From BMS3Bbin11 sp034659075 (lineage in GTDB: Bacteria; Pseudomonadota; Gammaproteobacteria; BMS3Bbin11), in the NCBI GenBank assembly GCA_034659075.1, contig JAYEGM010000208.1, positions 1-9,004 of the forward strand: a DNA stretch of 9,004 bases, read 5' to 3'. Position 1 is the first letter of the stretch. The number at the start of each line of letters is the position of its first letter. This document shows positions 6,839 to 9,004 of this stretch, one piece after another. A model generated the notes under the pieces. It did not search any database and was not told the origin of the DNA. It was given only the letters and a program-made list of their open reading frames with translations. The position numbers and the translations under genes are program-made.

Positions 6839-7036
6839 AATAGGCTGTTCGCCGGCAGGAATACCCTTACCTACCTTTCCGCCCCCGGTTTAACCTCAAG
6901 CGCACAGGGTAGTGGAAGGTCAATCCGGGAAATCAAATTATAATTAACTCACAATGTATCAATTTGCTTTTATTCGTCACCAGACATAAAGTCAATAACG
7001 CACTATTGCCCATAATACTTTATAAAGCCAAATTCA

Positions 7037-8503
7037 ATGCCCCAGGAAATATTAATCAATGTTACCCCGCAGGAAACGCGCGTAGCCGTGGTAGAAAATG
7101 GACTGCTGCAGGAGTTGCAAATTGAGCGAAGCACGGCACGCGGTATCGTCAGCAACATCTATGTCGGCAAGGTGGTGCGAATACTGCCGGGAATGCAGGC
7201 GGCATTTATTGATATTGGACTTGAGCGCACGGCATTTCTTCATTCTTCCGACATAGATCCGGGTACCATGGACGGGACGTCCGGCAAGGTCAAAGAAGAA
7301 GACTGCATCTCGCGCAAGTTGCATGATGGCCAGAAACTGGTTGTGCAGGTAATCAAGGACCCTCTTGGCAGCAAGGGTGCGCGGCTGACTACCCGGCTGG
7401 CGATTCCAGCCAGAAATCTGGTTTTCCTGCCATACTCGTCCCATATCGGTATTTCACAAAGAATTGAAGGGGATAATGAACGAATACGACTGAAGAGCAT
7501 AGTACAAAGTCATGTTAAGGATGAAACCGGCGGATACATCATTCGAACTATTGCAGAGACAGCAACAGAGGCAGAGATACATTCAGATGTCGCGATTCTT
7601 CAGAAAATCTGGCAACAGCTGCAGCTGAAACTCAAAGGATCCGAGATCGGTGATGTCATCTACCGGGATCTGCCGCTGGCCGTTCGTACGGTGCGTGATA
7701 TGGTGCAGGGTAATGTGGAAAGATTGCGCATCGATTCTCGTGAGACCTGGCAGCTGGCCAGTGAACTGGCGGCAGAATATTTACCGGAGCTGGCAGCAAA
7801 AGTGGAGTACTATCCCGGCGAACGGCCGATCTTTGATCTGTATTCCATTGAAGATGAGATTCAGAAGGCGCTGAGCCGTGTGGTACCGCTTAAATCCGGC
7901 GGCCATATAGTCATCGACCAGACAGAAGCAATGATTACTATTGATGTCAATACCGGGACTTTCGTCGGTCATCGCAATCAGGAAGAGACGCTGTTCAAAA
8001 CCAATCTTGAAGCCGCTCAGGCCATCGCCAGGCAGTTGCGCCTGCGCAATATTGGCGGCATTATCATTATCGACTTTATTGATATGGTCGAAATCGAGCA
8101 TCAGCGGCAGGTATTACGAGCACTTAAACGCGGTTTGTCAAAAGATCCGGCAAAAAACTATATTACCGAAATGACCTCCCTGGGTTTACTGGAAGTAACG
8201 CGCAAGCGAACACGTGAAAGTCTGGAACATATACTTTGCGAAGTTTGCCCGGTTTGTCACGGCAAGGCAGTAGTGAAGACAGCCCAGACCATCTGCTACG
8301 ATATCTTTCGTGAAATCATGCGTGACTCGAGGGAGTACGAAGCGGTCAGCTACCGTATTCTTGCTTCGGAAAAGGTGATAGATATGTTGTTAAATGAAGA
8401 GCAGAAGAGTTTGGCCAATCTGCAGGAATTCATCAACGCTAATATTGAACTACAGGTTGAAACGCTCTATATGCCAGATGAATACGATGTTGTTATGGTT
8501 TGA
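7037..8503 (+). CDS. rng: Ribonuclease G
   Basis: RNase G is an endoribonuclease of the RNase E/G family that matures the 5' end of 16S rRNA and cleaves some mRNAs, preferring 5'-monophosphate ends in AU-rich single strands. The 488-residue protein matches E. coli RNase G (489) end to end, without the long RNase E C-terminal scaffold. Visible parts are NVTPQETRVAVVENG (8-22), an S1 domain (about 36-120, including GMQAAFIDIGLERTAFLHSSDI), the 5'-sensor region with GGYIIRT (165-171), catalytic magnesium ligands Asp303 (TIDVNTG) and Asp346 (IIIIDFIDM), the zinc-link CPVC (Cys404, Cys407) and the terminal FDVVMM-like YDVVMV. ATG 7037 is fixed by family alignment, yet no Shine-Dalgarno sequence precedes it. 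The family partner yhdP, often downstream, does not follow within the window. Confidence 0.97.
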   Translation: MPQEILINVTPQETRVAVVENGLLQELQIERSTARGIVSNIYVGKVVRILPGMQAAFIDIGLERTAFLHSSDIDPGTMDGTSGKVKEEDCISRKLHDGQKLVVQVIKDPLGSKGARLTTRLAIPARNLVFLPYSSHIGISQRIEGDNERIRLKSIVQSHVKDETGGYIIRTIAETATEAEIHSDVAILQKIWQQLQLKLKGSEIGDVIYRDLPLAVRTVRDMVQGNVERLRIDSRETWQLASELAAEYLPELAAKVEYYPGERPIFDLYSIEDEIQKALSRVVPLKSGGHIVIDQTEAMITIDVNTGTFVGHRNQEETLFKTNLEAAQAIARQLRLRNIGGIIIIDFIDMVEIEHQRQVLRALKRGLSKDPAKNYITEMTSLGLLEVTRKRTRESLEHILCEVCPVCHGKAVVKTAQTICYDIFREIMRDSREYEAVSYRILASEKVIDMLLNEEQKSLANLQEFINANIELQVETLYMPDEYDVVMV

Positions 8504-8542
8504 CCAGGTGTGCCGGGCTTATACACAGTAGCAATACTTATC

Positions 8543-8707
8543 TCAGCTCTTTTTGTGAGTGCGTAGCTGATTGAGTCTTTTGTTGATGCGTTTTTCGGTA
8601 TTACAGCAAATATCCTTCAGTTCATCTTCTATCTCGTTTGCCATGTAAATGGCTATTTCAATATTGCCTGCAAAGCTATCCAGTACGGGTTCAATAGGTG
8701 TTTCCAT
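8543..8707 (-). CDS. Small hypothetical protein, helical, 54 residues
   Basis: I do not recognise this protein. Reading from ATG 8707, it has 54 residues: a short N-terminus METPIEPVLDSFAG, a helix-prone amphipathic section with acidic EIEDELKD (25-32), adjacent cysteines Cys34-Cys35, and a strongly basic tail (KRINKRLNQLRTHKKS, 39-54). There is no signal peptide or membrane segment. A purine-rich GAGAGAG lies a few bases upstream of the ATG and could act as a ribosome binding site. The frame extends to TTG 8743, adding a basic MVTKRSKKREQT, but I prefer the ATG. It converges with rng, 39 nt from the rng stop. The ordered acidic-then-basic pattern argues for a real gene, but the short length leaves real doubt. 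Confidence 0.4.
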   Translation of the reverse strand: METPIEPVLDSFAGNIEIAIYMANEIEDELKDICCNTEKRINKRLNQLRTHKKS

Positions 8708-9004
8708 TGTTTGCTCTCTCTTTTTGCTTCTTTTAGTGACCAAATGCTGTTATCTAAAATGTAGATTATGTATGAGAAGAGTAAAGAAAGGGCTGATGAG
8801 AGAGGTATTTAGGCTGACGAGTGGTAAATGCGGTTTCCACGCGGGTGAACGTTGATTATTGTAGAAGCAATGTAGTAGGAATCCGGGTTCAGAAAGGAAA
8901 GGGGATATAAATCATGTTTGATAATATAATGATTTTACACATCACAAGTATTTTTCGTATGAACTAATGCGTAGCAAACAGGAAACCAATTTACTGCCAG
9001 GCCT
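8708..9004. other. Sparsely coding tail of the window
   Basis: No convincing gene is seen here. Two short plus-strand reading frames exist: 8772-8855 (27 residues, no ribosome binding site) and 8914-8967 (17 residues, preceded by the purine-rich GGAAAGGGG about 9 nt upstream). A bulged stem pairs GTGG+AAA (8821-8828) with TTTCCAC (8834-8840), without a T tract on either strand. The last 110 nt are AT-rich and may be the leader of a gene beyond the window. Confidence 0.4.

Larger units (their letters stand above)
6711..7036. promoter_or_regulatory. Divergent intergenic region between peroxiredoxin gene and rng
   Basis: This 326-nt gap must carry the control elements of the minus-strand peroxiredoxin gene and of rng on +. 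It has an AT-rich core (about 6772-6840), a GC-richer stretch (about 6845-6930) with short complementary segments such as CCCGG and CCGGG that might fold in an rng leader, and a second AT-rich stretch running into rng. I see no convincing protein-coding sequence. The region also holds a perfect 15-bp palindrome and the direct repeat AATAGGCT at 6780-6787 and 6839-6846. Confidence 0.6.

Noticed and set aside
8543..8570. Inverted repeat TCAGCT / AGCTGA after rng
   Set aside because: The stem is only six pairs around a 16-nt loop, lies inside the small minus-strand frame, and has no T tract on the minus side and only a distant short one on the plus side.
8914..8967. 17-codon reading frame after a purine-rich GGAAAGGGG
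   Set aside because: It is too short and too AT-rich to support as a gene. The purine run alone is not sufficient evidence.

Overview
This 9.0 kb window is a chromosomal segment of a gammaproteobacterium. The evidence is the run lptE-holA-proA-nadD-rsfS-rlmH-maf followed by rng: each protein reads as a close relative of its E. coli counterpart, and LptE implies an outer membrane with LPS. The genus cannot be named from sequence reading alone. Nothing suggests a plasmid, phage or insertion sequence, and I found no tRNA, rRNA or CRISPR array.

Region 1 (1-5099, + strand) is a tightly packed housekeeping run. It holds lptE (LPS-transport lipoprotein), holA (DNA polymerase III delta, clamp loading), proA (proline synthesis), nadD (NAD synthesis), rsfS (ribosome silencing), rlmH (23S rRNA methylation) and maf (nucleotide pyrophosphatase). 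Gaps are 21-50 nt and rlmH/maf overlap by 8 nt, so one polycistronic unit is likely, though the products serve unrelated core processes. holA and probably rsfS start at TTG, and maf starts at GTG.

Region 2 (5100-6752) looks like an accessory insert between maf and rng, which are direct neighbours in E. coli. It carries a small predicted secreted protein with two cysteines (unknown function) and a RidA-family enamine/imine-detoxifying protein on +, then a Prx6-type peroxiredoxin on -. RidA and the peroxiredoxin converge on one hairpin terminator. The common theme may be protection from reactive metabolites and peroxides, but that is inference.

Region 3 (6711-7036) is an AT-rich divergent intergenic region between the peroxiredoxin gene and rng. 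It contains a perfect 15-bp palindrome and weak promoter candidates on both strands.

Region 4 (7037-9004) holds rng (RNase G, complete, all catalytic and zinc-link residues present) and then a sparsely coding tail with one likely small protein gene on the minus strand.

I see no evidence of an undescribed multi-gene system. The items most worth a second look are the divergent regulatory region, the secreted two-cysteine protein, the small minus-strand gene and the maf-rng insert.
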